Shown: in pieces, positions 19,601-28,485 of the stretch | Position numbering within the stretch: the stretch's first letter is position 1 | Layout of the letters: the number at the start of each line of letters is the position of its first letter | Source of the DNA: Anniella stebbinsi | Lineage: Eukaryota; Chordata; Lepidosauria; Squamata; Anniellidae | DNA: 64,000 bases | Reading direction: 5' to 3' | Assembly (NCBI GenBank): GCA_029215795.1 | Contig: JARDYH010000002.1 | Span: 367,255,570-367,319,569, forward strand | The notes under the pieces: generated by a model | Seen by the model: the letters and a program-made list of their open reading frames with translations, nothing else | The model's database searches: none | What the model was told of the DNA's origin: nothing | Position numbers and translations under genes: made by a program

Positions 19601-22389
19601 AGCAAATATTTATGCCGTTTATGTTTAGAGACCCTTTGTGAGCCAGTGCAAGAGGTGCGGTGTCCTTCTTGCAAGTTATTCTGTAGGTCCAGAGAATGCT
19701 TAGAGAGACACAGTGCTTTGGCAGCTCTAAAGAAGGTGGACTGTAAATCTAAAATCATGTGCCAGACTTGCGCATCCTATGTCCCCAAAAAACACAAATG
19801 CAAGGTGAAGTGCTGCAAGCAGTGCGAAAAGCCTGTTGGGGATATAAACAGTCACCGGTGCTTCATGCCGACTGTCAAGCGATCAGAAATTTCTGATAAA
19901 TACATTTTTTACGACTTTGAAAGCACTCAGGAAACGGGGATCCACTCGCCCAACTACATTTTTGCAATGGGTCTCAATGAAGCAGATGCATGGGAGTTCA
20001 AAGGGGAAGGTTGCACTTCTGACTTTGTCAAAAGGTTTATTGACAAAAAGTACAGGGGTTGGACTTTTATGGCCCACAACGCAAGGGGTTATGACAGTTA
20101 TTTCATAGTTAGACAGCTCATTGCAGAAAAGATGGATGTGGATCTTATCACCCAGGGAGGCAAGCTAATGTGTGTGACGGTGAAGAAGCTTGGAATATGA
20201 TTTATAGACAGCCTGAACTTCTTGCCCATGAAACTGTCCAAATTGCCACAAGCCATGGGTTTTGAGGGGTGCAAAGGGTATTTCCCACATTTTTTCAACA
20301 CCGCTGAAAACTGGGATTATGTGGTCCTATGCCCAGCATTGATCAGTATGGGGCTGACAGCATGATGCCTGGTGAGAGAGCCAAGTTTCTCTCGTGGTAT
20401 AGGGACAATCAAAACAACACTTTTAACCTGCAAAAAGAGCTCACGTACTACTGCAAGCAAGATGTTAAAATTCTGAGAAAGGCCTGCATCCTGTACCGAG
20501 AAGAAATCATACGCATGTCATCTGGGGATGGATCATCTGCAACAGGTATTGACCCTTTCCAATGCCTCACTCTAGCCAGCGTCTGCATGGTCATGTTTAG
20601 ACGCATGTTTTTAAAAGAAAACAGCATAGCACTTATCCCACATGACAACTACCATAGACAGATAAAGAGACATTCTACACCTTCAATACAGTGGTTGATG
20701 TATCTAGAACACAAGGAAGGTATCGAGATTCAACACGCGCTGAAAGGTGGGGAGCGAAAAGTAGGCCCTTATTTCCTTGATGGATATGCAGAAATTGATG
20801 GTTGTAGAACAGCCTTCGAGTTTAACGACTGCTTTTTTCACGGTTGCTCTATTTGCTACAATGAGGCTGGGCGAAATCCGATGACGGACACAAGTTATTG
20901 GGATCTGAATTACCGTACACAAAACAAAGCTGACTATCTCAGAAGGCAGGGGTTCAATGTCAGAACCCTTTGGGAGCACGAGTGGAAGGAGATGGTGGAA
21001 TCTGAGGGGGAACTCGGAGAGTTCCTAAGTGAGAAGGGCCTGCCTCAGCCTCTACAGCCTACAGATTCTCTGTTTGGGGGAAGAACAAATGCCATCTGTC
21101 TCTATTATAAGCCAAAGGCTGATGAGCAAATTCACTATTATGACTTTACCAGTCTGTACCCATTTGTGAACAAAACGAAAGTATACCCCATTGGACACCC
21201 CAAAATAATTTATAGGGACTTTGGACCACTTTCTAGCTATTTCGGCCTTGCGAAAGTTAAAATGCTCCCTCCACGTGGCCTTCTTTTCCCTGTGTTGCCT
21301 GTCAGGGTGGGTGGAAAACTCATGTTCCCATTATGTCGTACATGTACCGAGACTAAACAACAGATACGTTGTGCCCACAGAGATGAGGAAAGGGCTATTG
21401 AAGGAACGTGGTATACTGTTGAATTGCTGAAAGCATTGGAGAAGGGTTACAAAGTGCTGACCATTTATGAAATTTGGGATTTTGAAGAAAAATCTGATCA
21501 ATTGTTTTCAGATTATATCAAACTGCACCTGCGCCAGAAGCAAGAGGCATCTGGGTACCCCTCTTGGTGTACAGATGAGGAGAAAAAGACAAAATATGTT
21601 AATTATTTCTTTGAGAAAGAGGGTGTGAAATTACGCCCCCAGGAGATTGCTGTGAACCCCGCAAAGCATCAAATTGCAAAGCTGTTCCTCAATTCTTTGT
21701 GGGGTAAATTTGGTCAACGCCCAAACTTAATGAATACCTCTATTGTGAGGGAGCCAGCTGAGCTTTTGGCTTATGCCTTTTCTGCATGCTATGAGGTTTC
21801 AAACTTTGAAATTATAGATGACGATACAATGAGTGTATCCTGGAGACGTGCAAAAGGTCTCCACACACAACCGGGTAAAACTAATGTCGTGATAGCCTCT
21901 TTTACAACTGCTTATGCTCGTTTAGAATTGTACAACTTGTTAGATGTGTTGCAAGATAGATGCTTATACCATGACACAGATTCTGTGATATTTGTGAGTT
22001 GGAAAGGGGAACCGAATCCACCTCTGGGTGACTTCTTAGGGGACCTGACCAGTGAGATCCCACCAGAACAGTTCATCACTGAGTTTGTGTCGGGTGGTGC
22101 TAAGACATATGCTTATCATTTATCCTCTGGCAAGTTTTGTGTCAAGGTCAAAGGCATTACTCTGAACTTCTCCAACTCGGAAAAGATCAACTTTGACACT
22201 TTGAAGGAGCTTGTCTTAGATTATCGCACAGAATCAAATCTGAAAGAAATTGTAGTCCAGCAAGGGGCCATTGTGCGGAATAAAAAGCAGTGGCTTATCG
22301 AGTCAGGTATTCTTAAAAAAACACTCAGAGTGGTGTATGATAAGAGGGTCATCACAGAGGGATTTAACACTCTTCCTTACGGCTTTTGA
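16616..22389 (+). pseudogene. polB: Protein-primed family B DNA polymerase, spliced, inactivated
   Basis: Replicates the element from its ends. Proposed exons are 16616-16625 (ATG AAA AAT G, donor GTGAGT), 17875-17958 (donor GTAAAG) and 18057-22389. All phases fit, giving about 1,475 residues. An alternative start is the ATG inside exon 2. The N-terminal part is Pro/Lys-rich, then Cys-rich with several CxxC pairs (about 19560-19860), as in other Polinton polymerases. Proofreading motifs: YDFES (Exo I, ~19910), HNARGYDSYF (Exo II, ~20080), YCKQDV (Exo III, ~20450). Polymerase motifs: DFTSLYP (A, ~21140), NSLWGKFG (B, ~21695), YHDTDS (C, ~21970). Breaks: an in-frame TGA at 20198-20200 and a net one-base shift near 20320. 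Its stop overlaps the ATPase ATG (TGATG). A Bcl-2 gene lies antisense in intron 1. Confidence 0.93.
17112..17737 (-). CDS. Viral Bcl-2 homologue, two exons, BCL2A1-like
   Basis: A probable anti-apoptotic Bcl-2 family protein. Exon 1 is 17737-17330 (136 codons); a donor GTATGT follows directly after the BH2 tryptophan. Exon 2 is 17240-17112, after a good pyrimidine-rich acceptor (CTCTTTATCACAG), and ends in TAA. Phases match, giving 178 residues, about the size of cellular BCL2A1. BH1 is at residues ~71-93 (NWGRILTIFLFGG core) and BH2 at 129-136 (WINENGGW). Exon 2 opens with ENGF, as I recall for BCL2A1, and ends in a hydrophobic segment that could be a membrane anchor. Without splicing, the frame ends 14 codons after BH2 and lacks the anchor. 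The gene is antisense within polymerase intron 1. No lesion is seen. The 89-bp intron sits where cellular Bcl-2 family genes have theirs, suggesting capture from host DNA. Confidence 0.9.
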
Positions 22390-23067
22390 TGGACCACAGG
22401 TGGCAACATCCATTCTCGGCCATTCTGGCAGGGCCGAGCAACTGTGGTAAAAGCTATTTTATTAAAAATTTGCTGGACAATGCTCATACCCTGCTCTCAA
22501 TGACGCCTGAAAATATAGTATGGTGTTATAGCTGTTGGCAACCATTGTACAAAGAACTGCTATGTAGATATCCTTTTATTAAATTTATGGAGGGAATGCC
22601 TGAAAAGCTTGATGATGCTGAACTTTTGCCTGTCAATAAAATAAATCTGTTAATTATGGATGATCTTATGGACTCTGCCCCTAATAGCCAAGAAATTCAA
22701 AAAGCATTTACTCAGTATGTACACCACCGGAACTTGAGTATTATTTTCATTACACAGAATATTTTTTTGCAAAGGAAAAAGCAACCGCACCATTAGTCTA
22801 AATGCAAAATACATGGTATTATTCAAAAGCCCCAGGGACAAATTGCAGATAGCGACTCTGGCTCGTCAGATGTTCCCAGGAAATGTCCGCTATTTCATGG
22901 AAGCCTTCCACGATGCCACATTTAAACCCTACGGCTATCTGTTGGTGGATTTAAACACAACCACTCCTGAATCTTACAGGTTGAGAACAGGGATTTTTCC
23001 ACCAGACTGGCCTGTGGTATATATTATGAAAAAAGCCACACCTGGTTACAAAAGGAGCAGACAGTAG
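22389..23067 (+). pseudogene. FtsK/HerA-type genome-packaging ATPase, frameshifted
   Basis: Would pump the genome into the capsid. The ATG overlaps the polymerase stop as TGATG, so it is preferred over the upstream TTG. Walker A is GPSNCGKS (residues ~15-22) and Walker B is INLLIMDD (~87-94). An ITQN sensor-like motif follows near residue 125. The frame shifts by a net one base near 22770-22780 in an A-rich run. The rest continues in another frame to 23067, through a segment typical of A32-like packaging ATPases (RDKLQIATLARQMFP). About 226 residues in all, matching the family. Confidence 0.88.
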
Positions 23068-23108
23068 TGGTTTGCATTCTATTGCCGCTGTCTCCTTGGC
23101 CTGGAAAC

Positions 23109-23479
23109 ATGTCCAAGCGTGTAAAGAGAAATCTGGCCCTCATAAAACTTTTTATTAAGGCCACACCACGCCAGAGGAAAGCCATTGTAAGCACAGCATC
23201 GGGTGATTTTATAGCAGCCTTCTCTGAAATTGCACTCAATACTTTAAAAGGCAACATACCGCTGTCTCCCCACCAGGTACGTGTCTTAAAAAAAAGAAGT
23301 CGCTTTATCAAAAGCCTGGGCAACAAAAGAGTCTCTTTAAAAAGGAAAAGTCTTTGGTGAAGCAGTCTGGGGGGTTCATTGCACCATTGTTAAGTTTTGC
23401 CATCCCTCTGCTAACCAGCCTTTTAAGTAGCCAGCAATGGAGATGTATTTGGTCCCTAGCCATCAGCTGGAACAATTAA
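23109..23479 (+). pseudogene. Small basic/hydrophobic Polinton protein, frameshifted
   Basis: Starts at the first ATG after the ATPase (41-bp gap). A Lys/Arg-rich helical N-terminus (MSKRVKRNLALIKLF) leads to a basic LKKRSRF / SLKRK stretch. The frame is then lost near 23345. In the next frame a Gly-containing hydrophobic run (QSGGFIAPLLSFAIPLL, ~23359-23410) continues to a stop at 23479, overlapping the next gene by 43 bp. This arrangement is conserved in Polintons. I infer a minor virion protein (pVI/pX-like), but that role is not established here. Confidence 0.65.
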
Positions 23480-24141
23480 AAGGGATTTCCCCTAAGGAGG
23501 AAAACATCAGAACTGCTACAATCTACTCCTTAGATACTGAGATGAAGGGGATTCTTCAAAGATCTGACTTGACAGAATATGAGAAGGCTAAACGCTACGA
23601 TGCTCTGCTTCAAAAATACCTAACACACCTAAGACAGAAGGAGACAGAGAAAGAAAACCTAAGCCTGTTTCTGACGCAACCACAGCAGACCTCTGAGGAA
23701 ACTACAACAGCAGTAAATACTGACAGGGTGTTTCAAGAAGTACTGGACAGCCTCCCTGCTAGATCTAAGAACAATGCCAGGCTGCTGTTAAACAAAATGA
23801 AGCAGAACAATAGTATTACATACTGGAATGAGAAAGGGGCCTTCGTGTACAAAGGGGATGCTGTAACCAGTTCCAATATGCTGGATTTAGTCAGGTGGAT
23901 TACCCAACAACATGCAATGCCCTCCAAGCGTCTCCCTAAAGGTTGGGATGTTTTTCTGAGATCCATGGCTGAGTTAAATGTTCCAACTTCTGTAGTCGGC
24001 AATCCTGCCAATAGAGACGTTTTAGAACAACTAAAAAGCCCCCCAAGTGTGACACCCACACCTATTTGGTCACCCGTTGATTTTTTCAAGGCTTCTAAAA
24101 AGCAAAGACAATCTAGTCCGTATCCTTGGCTCAAATTATAA
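23437..24141 (+). CDS. Conserved Polinton protein of unknown function, 234 aa
   Basis: Intact frame beginning MEMYLVPSHQLEQLKG. The N-terminal half is predicted helical and charged (EKAKRYDALLQKYLTHL). The C-terminal half (residues ~115-205) has the blocks YWNEKGAFVYKG, SSNMLDLVRWI and NVPTSVVGNP, which I recall as conserved in Maverick elements. No catalytic motif is evident. It is last in the plus-strand gene train, overlaps its upstream neighbour and is followed by AATAAA at 24168. A virion-core or assembly role is plausible but unproven. Confidence 0.8.
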   Translation: MEMYLVPSHQLEQLKGISPKEENIRTATIYSLDTEMKGILQRSDLTEYEKAKRYDALLQKYLTHLRQKETEKENLSLFLTQPQQTSEETTTAVNTDRVFQEVLDSLPARSKNNARLLLNKMKQNNSITYWNEKGAFVYKGDAVTSSNMLDLVRWITQQHAMPSKRLPKGWDVFLRSMAELNVPTSVVGNPANRDVLEQLKSPPSVTPTPIWSPVDFFKASKKQRQSSPYPWLKL

Positions 24142-24167
24142 CACTGTAATGTTTTTCAAGATGTAAA

Positions 24168-24173
24168 AATAAA
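24168..24173 (+). terminator. Poly(A) signal, plus-strand block
   Basis: AATAAA 27 bp after the 234-aa gene; it faces the minus-strand signal at 24267-24272, marking convergent transcription. Confidence 0.75.
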
Positions 24174-24266
24174 TGTTTAAATGTGTTTAAACCTAATTAC
24201 TGTCTGCGGTTGTCTGTTTTATGTCTAAGAATAAACACACAGATAAAAAATCTTTTAAACCCCAAT

Positions 24267-24272
24267 TTTATT
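24267..24272 (-). terminator. Poly(A) signal, minus-strand block
   Basis: TTTATT on the plus strand (AATAAA on the minus), 41 bp after the protease stop. Confidence 0.75.
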
Positions 24273-24312
24273 AGAAAACACGGCTATGAAAAGCAACACA
24301 AGACAAACACCC

Positions 24313-24816
24313 TTAGGCTGTCTGAAACAAGTTTGAACCAGGGCAGCGTACATTTCTCTTGTTTTTTATAAATTGTAAGACCATTTGGTGATTTCCTTGT
24401 AAATTGTAAGAATACAGTTCTTGGATCTGTTGAAATGTTAGACCCTTACATCGCTGCTGTAAGAAGAACACACAGTGGTGACCACAAACCACAGAGTCTG
24501 GAGCCTGTATTTGCCGGGGCTGAAATGCCGTCTTGCTAGCATTTTTTGTTAAAAATTTCATGATGGCTTCAGGAAACAGAGGATGGTCTGGAGGGTATCT
24601 GTAGGAATCAAAAAATTCCCCATTCTTGTCTTCTGTCAAGTAGATGGCCAGCCAGTGCTCTCCGGGGAGGGTGTGGGGGTGGGTATTGACTATCAAACCC
24701 ACGGGTCTTTGTAGCAATCTCGCTCTGGGGAGCATGTCCCAGGGGAACACTCCAAAGAAAGTCCTTCGTGTATAGGGGTTTGAAGATAGGATCTGGGTTA
24801 ACTGCACGCTGTCCAT
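24313..24816 (-). CDS. Adenain-like cysteine protease, 167 aa
   Basis: Processes capsid proteins during maturation. The ATG at 24816 starts one base after the capsid gene's TAA, so it is preferred over an in-frame upstream start inside that gene. The expected His-acid-Cys triad is visible: His in GEHWLAIYL (~residue 58), Asp in EFFDSY (~71), an upstream Gln in QIQAPDS and Cys in VVCGHHC (~112). Length is close to adenovirus and Polinton proteases. The frame is intact. It is the last gene of the minus-strand train. Confidence 0.92.
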   Translation of the reverse strand: MDSVQLTQILSSNPYTRRTFFGVFPWDMLPRARLLQRPVGLIVNTHPHTLPGEHWLAIYLTEDKNGEFFDSYRYPPDHPLFPEAIMKFLTKNASKTAFQPRQIQAPDSVVCGHHCVFFLQQRCKGLTFQQIQELYSYNLQGNHQMVLQFIKNKRNVRCPGSNLFQTA

Positions 24817-24817
24817 T

Positions 24818-26128
24818 TTACATATAGTCAAACAGGACATTTCTCTGGTGATTTATCTCTATCACATTGTCAAAAACACCATACACGACCATGTTGACTG
24901 TGGTTGGCAGGGCTACAGCAAAACAAAATTCTGCTCTCAGGTTCCCATTTCTAACCAAAGAATAGTGATCCCCACATTCTTGGTCTGGAGTCAGGTCAAA
25001 TGCAAAAAGAGTGTAGCCATTTGCAAACTCCTCACGGTTAATTACAAGACCTCTGTCTTTCATATGCTTGCCAGTTGTCTGAACCAAATTCATGTACTCT
25101 CTCACACAGTTCCCAGCTTCAAAATCAGGTTGGAGTGGTTTCATAGGGATCGAAAACCCATCCAGATAAAGTGATACGTAATTAATATGGTAATTTTTAA
25201 AATTAAATGGATTTTTATTGAATGTGCCACTGAATGCGTCATTATCCACCAGGCCTATCACAACCTGTTTAGGCATCTGGCCCAAAAACAGGTTCTCTTG
25301 ATTGCTGACACGGCTTCCTCTGGGGATACTAAACACTTTCATACTCACACGATCCACTGGATATTTGGCGTTGGCTGTCAGCAGCGCCTCTGCATGGCCT
25401 AACCGGACACCAGGGGCCACTCTCACCTTCTTTACAAAGAGGGTGGCTGACAGAAGTTGTAGTTTGTAACGCCTATCTGCTGCAGCTGACATTAAGCAGA
25501 AAGCATCTTTGTTACGGGTCAGCTTAATTTTCAAATCCACGCCATTTAACAACAGCTTTTCTTGAAAAAACAGGTCAGAATGGAGCTGCCCCATCAGATC
25601 TATTTTCCGGCTTTCAGCTGTAAAGTTCGCTCTTTTAATGAAACCTTTATTATCTCCATCCAGAGCAACTGATTTGTGTGCCCCAGCCATGTCTTTGTAA
25701 AAGAGCCCAGCAGAGAATTGTGTGGCTAACGTATCTTCACTGTAGTTTAGTACGGATTCGATGAAAGCACAATAAGGATAACAATTATTACTCTGAGTTA
25801 TTAAGCGGTCTCCCAGTGTCACGTCCAGCTGGCTAAAAATGGAGGCTATGGGGTAATTTACCACGCTTACTTCAGTATCTCTGGCGAGATCTGTTCCATT
25901 TTCGTTGACAATTTTACAGCACAGGTACAGCAATGTGTTGTTTAAATCCATATAATCTTCACCATTTCCCGCAATGAAGAAGTCTACAGGAGAAGTTTCT
26001 GTCAGGGCTGCCAAGGGGGGTACTTCAATAAACAAGCTTCTCACAATACTTGTCTGTGTAGGCCCAATTTGGAATAAATCTAATTCGGATTTAGTGCATT
26101 CTTCAGAGATGCAGTGGATAAAAGCCAT
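24818..26128 (-). CDS. Double jelly-roll major capsid protein, 436 aa
   Basis: Hexon-like shell protein of Polintons/adintoviruses. The complete frame starts MAFIHCISEECTKSELDLF, as in related elements. Recognisable segments include SPVDFFIAG, LYLCCKI, SQLDVTLGDRLITQS (residues ~98-112), NGVDLKIKLTRNKDAF (~195) and a C-terminal NMVVYGVFDNVIEI. No stops or frame breaks. A 6-bp gap separates it from the upstream core-type gene, and one base from the protease. Confidence 0.93.
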   Translation of the reverse strand: MAFIHCISEECTKSELDLFQIGPTQTSIVRSLFIEVPPLAALTETSPVDFFIAGNGEDYMDLNNTLLYLCCKIVNENGTDLARDTEVSVVNYPIASIFSQLDVTLGDRLITQSNNCYPYCAFIESVLNYSEDTLATQFSAGLFYKDMAGAHKSVALDGDNKGFIKRANFTAESRKIDLMGQLHSDLFFQEKLLLNGVDLKIKLTRNKDAFCLMSAAADRRYKLQLLSATLFVKKVRVAPGVRLGHAEALLTANAKYPVDRVSMKVFSIPRGSRVSNQENLFLGQMPKQVVIGLVDNDAFSGTFNKNPFNFKNYHINYVSLYLDGFSIPMKPLQPDFEAGNCVREYMNLVQTTGKHMKDRGLVINREEFANGYTLFAFDLTPDQECGDHYSLVRNGNLRAEFCFAVALPTTVNMVVYGVFDNVIEINHQRNVLFDYM

Positions 26129-26134
26129 GGCAGA

Positions 26135-26554
26135 TTAAAATATGTCTCCCCGACCTGTCGATGAACGCCTCTTCTTTCTAACCCTCTTCCTTTTCTGAGG
26201 TTTCTTCCCCCTCACAGCTTTCCTTTTAAGGGGCCGGGGCGGACCAATTAACTGTGCTTGAGACGCTTTTCTTTTCAAATCCTTTCTTCTTTTTATATAG
26301 ATTAGTCCTCAAAACCGCTTGAGACACATGGCTGACCACATCTTTAGCAATATTCCGAGTAGCTGTTTTAATATGTGGCTTAATGATCTCTAGCCCTCTT
26401 CTCAAAAGAGGAACAGCCTTTTGGAAAAGACTCCTGAATATCCCCCCAATCCCTGCCCCATACATAACAGGGGCTCCATGGTACCCCGGAAGGGCATTTC
26501 CCTGTAATAATTTCTGTAAAGGGAGGGGTCTCCGTACGTTTTCAGGATCGCCAT
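26135..26554 (-). pseudogene. Small basic core/virion protein (pX/pVI-like), two frame breaks
   Basis: The ATG at 26554 follows the penton stop by 2 bp and opens MAILKTYGDPSLYRNYY. The frame shifts near 26480-26500 into MYGAGIGGIFRSLFQKAVPLL, a glycine-rich segment typical of Polinton virion proteins. It shifts again in an A-rich run near 26265-26290 before a very basic Lys/Arg tail ending GRGDIF at 26135. It was probably a DNA-binding or membrane-active minor virion protein; the role is inferred from order and composition. Confidence 0.75.
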
Positions 26555-26556
26555 TT

Positions 26557-27284
26557 TCAAAGCTGCAGGGTTCTCCGGGGCCGAAAGTGTAGCTTCACAA
26601 ACACCTTTCCAAAACGGAATGGCATGTTTTTGTTCTGGTCTGTCTTTATCTCAATAGTTATTGTGTCGATATGGTGTTTGCTCACCAGGATGTAGTGTGG
26701 CTTGTCGTAAACAATGTTGACACGTTCGTTGTTCTGGCCGCATACAGGTACACAACGCAGTAAAGGTACATAACAGTCTCCCACTATCTGGTGATTCACA
26801 ATGTCTGTGTAAATGTATAAACTGTTAAAACCTCCAGTAATGTCAGCAGGAAAAGGCAATATTTCAACATCCTGATCAGGAAACAGGCCTAATATGTGGG
26901 CCAGTTCTGCACTTGCTCGAAAGGTATTTTTTTCTGTTGCTTGCAGGCTGATTTTTCTAGACACAGCGTCATAGTGCAGGGTCGCTTTCGGACCACCACG
27001 TATATGGCTGTTCATGCTTTCCACCAGCTCAGGAATGCTGGCATAATAGCCGCGGCGCAGAAAAAAACGATACCTACGTACCCCGTTAGAAATTTCAAAT
27101 CGTGCATCAGTAGTTAGAGTGTCCCAGCTGTGGGGGTATTGAGTTTCCCATTTCCCACTTCCCATGTGCCTGGAAGATCCAACGCTCTTGCTAATTGTAT
27201 AGTATATGCTGAACTCTTGTTGTTTGGAAAAACCTCCGCACAAGCGTTGCTAGGCAGCGTTATGTAAAAACCACTCTCATCCAT
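26557..27284 (-). pseudogene. Penton-like minor capsid protein, one frame break
   Basis: Single jelly-roll vertex protein. It begins at the ATG 27284 (MDESGFYITLPSNA), inside the integrase stop region (8-bp overlap). The N-terminal ~45 codons are in one frame. The rest, from TQYPHSWDTLTTDARFEI on, is in another, so a net one-base change lies near 27150-27165, in GGGAAATGGGAAA text. The C-terminal blocks VGDCYVPLLRCVPV, DKPHYILVSK, TITIEI and FRFGKVFVKLHFR match the family. About 240 residues in all. Confidence 0.88.
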
Positions 27285-28401
27285 TCTTCAGCTTTGTAGG
27301 TTCACAAAGATCAGAAGCAAGCACCCAACTGTTGAATTTGCTAGGCCAACCTTGCCATTTCACTAGATGATACTTTTTCTTACCCCTGCCTTTCGTAGAT
27401 AGTATTTTTTCAATCCTGTACACTCGGTCTTCCTTGGTTTTAACCTTCAGCATTTCTTCAGCGTAGAATGTCCCAACAACATCCTCCCCCTCATAATCTT
27501 TTAACCTGTACACAGGCCTTTTTGTCTTTAGGATGACTTGATCCACAATAAACAACTCTGTGGTGAAATTCTGTTCGTAACCCTTGGTAAATACCCCCTT
27601 GCTTTTAGATATCCGAACGTGGTCTCCTTTTCTGAACAAAGGGACCTCTGCTTTTCTACTAACACTATCTCCATAGACTGTTTTCCAAACTGCAAGTGAG
27701 TTAGACTGATTAACATCCACAGGCTGGGCCCGGATGGTTCTGTGAAAGCTGTGGTTATAACTTTTTAGGAGGCGTGGCAGCACATCGATATAGTTGAAAG
27801 TATTATTCGCTGTAAAATACCTCCACATTTTTGTTTTGAAAGTTCTATTAAACCGCTCTACCACTGCTGCTTTGACATCATTATTGGTGACAAAATGATG
27901 AATGCCATGTAGTTTTAACATCTTGTTTACAAACTGATTTAGAAACTCTTTCCCTCTGTCCATTTGCAGTTTGCCCGGCTTTCTGGAATCTTGTTTTAAA
28001 AGGGCATTAAAGGCCTTGGACACTTCTTTGCCTGTCTTATTTTTTAAAGCAACAGCCCAAGCATATTTAGACAAAATGTCTATCACTGTTAAAATGTAGC
28101 CCTTGTTGTATTTTAAATTGTAGCCCTTGTTGTATTTAGAAAACTGCTGCATATCCACTAAGTCAGCTTGCCACTGGGCATCCGTTCCAGACACAATTGT
28201 TTTGTTTCTTTTAAAATGGAGTCTGACCGGCCTATGCAGCGTGTAAGCATCCTGGTCTGAAAGCCATGAGATAACCTGCTTTTTAGTTACCTTTTCATTC
28301 TGCTTTTTGGCCTCCTGAAATAGAGGGTCCACACCTCCAAAGCTCCCGGCCTTCCCAGGTGTATAATAAATATTCCTTAGGATCTCTTCAAGATCTGCCA
28401 T
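27277..28401 (-). CDS. int: Retroviral-type integrase with C-terminal chromodomain, 374 aa
   Basis: Inserts the element into host DNA with a 6-bp stagger. The first ATG (28401, MADLEEILRN) is chosen. Catalytic residues: D in WQADLVDM (~residue 84), D in LQMDRGKEF (~149) and E in VVERFNRT about 34 residues further. The C-terminal ~55 residues (YRIEKILSTKGRGKKKYHLVK...) form a chromodomain, common in Polinton integrases and possibly directing target choice. The frame is open. An 8-residue in-frame duplication (KYNKGYNL) lies between the two Asp motifs and may disturb the fold. It overlaps the penton start. Confidence 0.93.
   Translation of the reverse strand: MADLEEILRNIYYTPGKAGSFGGVDPLFQEAKKQNEKVTKKQVISWLSDQDAYTLHRPVRLHFKRNKTIVSGTDAQWQADLVDMQQFSKYNKGYNLKYNKGYILTVIDILSKYAWAVALKNKTGKEVSKAFNALLKQDSRKPGKLQMDRGKEFLNQFVNKMLKLHGIHHFVTNNDVKAAVVERFNRTFKTKMWRYFTANNTFNYIDVLPRLLKSYNHSFHRTIRAQPVDVNQSNSLAVWKTVYGDSVSRKAEVPLFRKGDHVRISKSKGVFTKGYEQNFTTELFIVDQVILKTKRPVYRLKDYEGEDVVGTFYAEEMLKVKTKEDRVYRIEKILSTKGRGKKKYHLVKWQGWPSKFNSWVLASDLCEPTKLKNG
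28094..28141. repeat. 24-bp tandem duplication within integrase
   Basis: TGTAGCCCTTGTTGTATTT occurs twice, 24 bp apart, adding eight codons without shifting the frame. Confidence 0.85.
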
Positions 28402-28445
28402 ATTGTAGGTTAACACAAGAATGGCGGCGGAAGTTTACAACAAAA
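28402..28445 (-). promoter_or_regulatory. Possible promoter of the minus-strand structural block
   Basis: The short gap before the integrase ATG holds AAGAATGGCGGCGGAAG on the plus strand, combining a YY1-like ATGGCGGC and an ETS-like GGAAGT. No TATA is evident. Proposed by position only. Confidence 0.35.
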
Positions 28446-28449
28446 TGTT

Positions 28450-28455
28450 TTTATT
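28450..28455 (-). terminator. Poly(A) signal of right-end gene
   Basis: TTTATT on the plus strand (AATAAA on the minus) just after the right-end gene's TAG. A second TTTATT lies at ~28478, next to the stop. Confidence 0.6.
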
Positions 28456-28485
28456 GGTGCAAATAACAACAGAAACTTTTTATTA

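Noticed and set aside
27277..28401. Endogenous retrovirus or gypsy-type element because of the integrase
   Set aside because: No reverse transcriptase, gag or LTRs accompany it; capsid, protein-primed polymerase and inverted repeats fit a Polinton.
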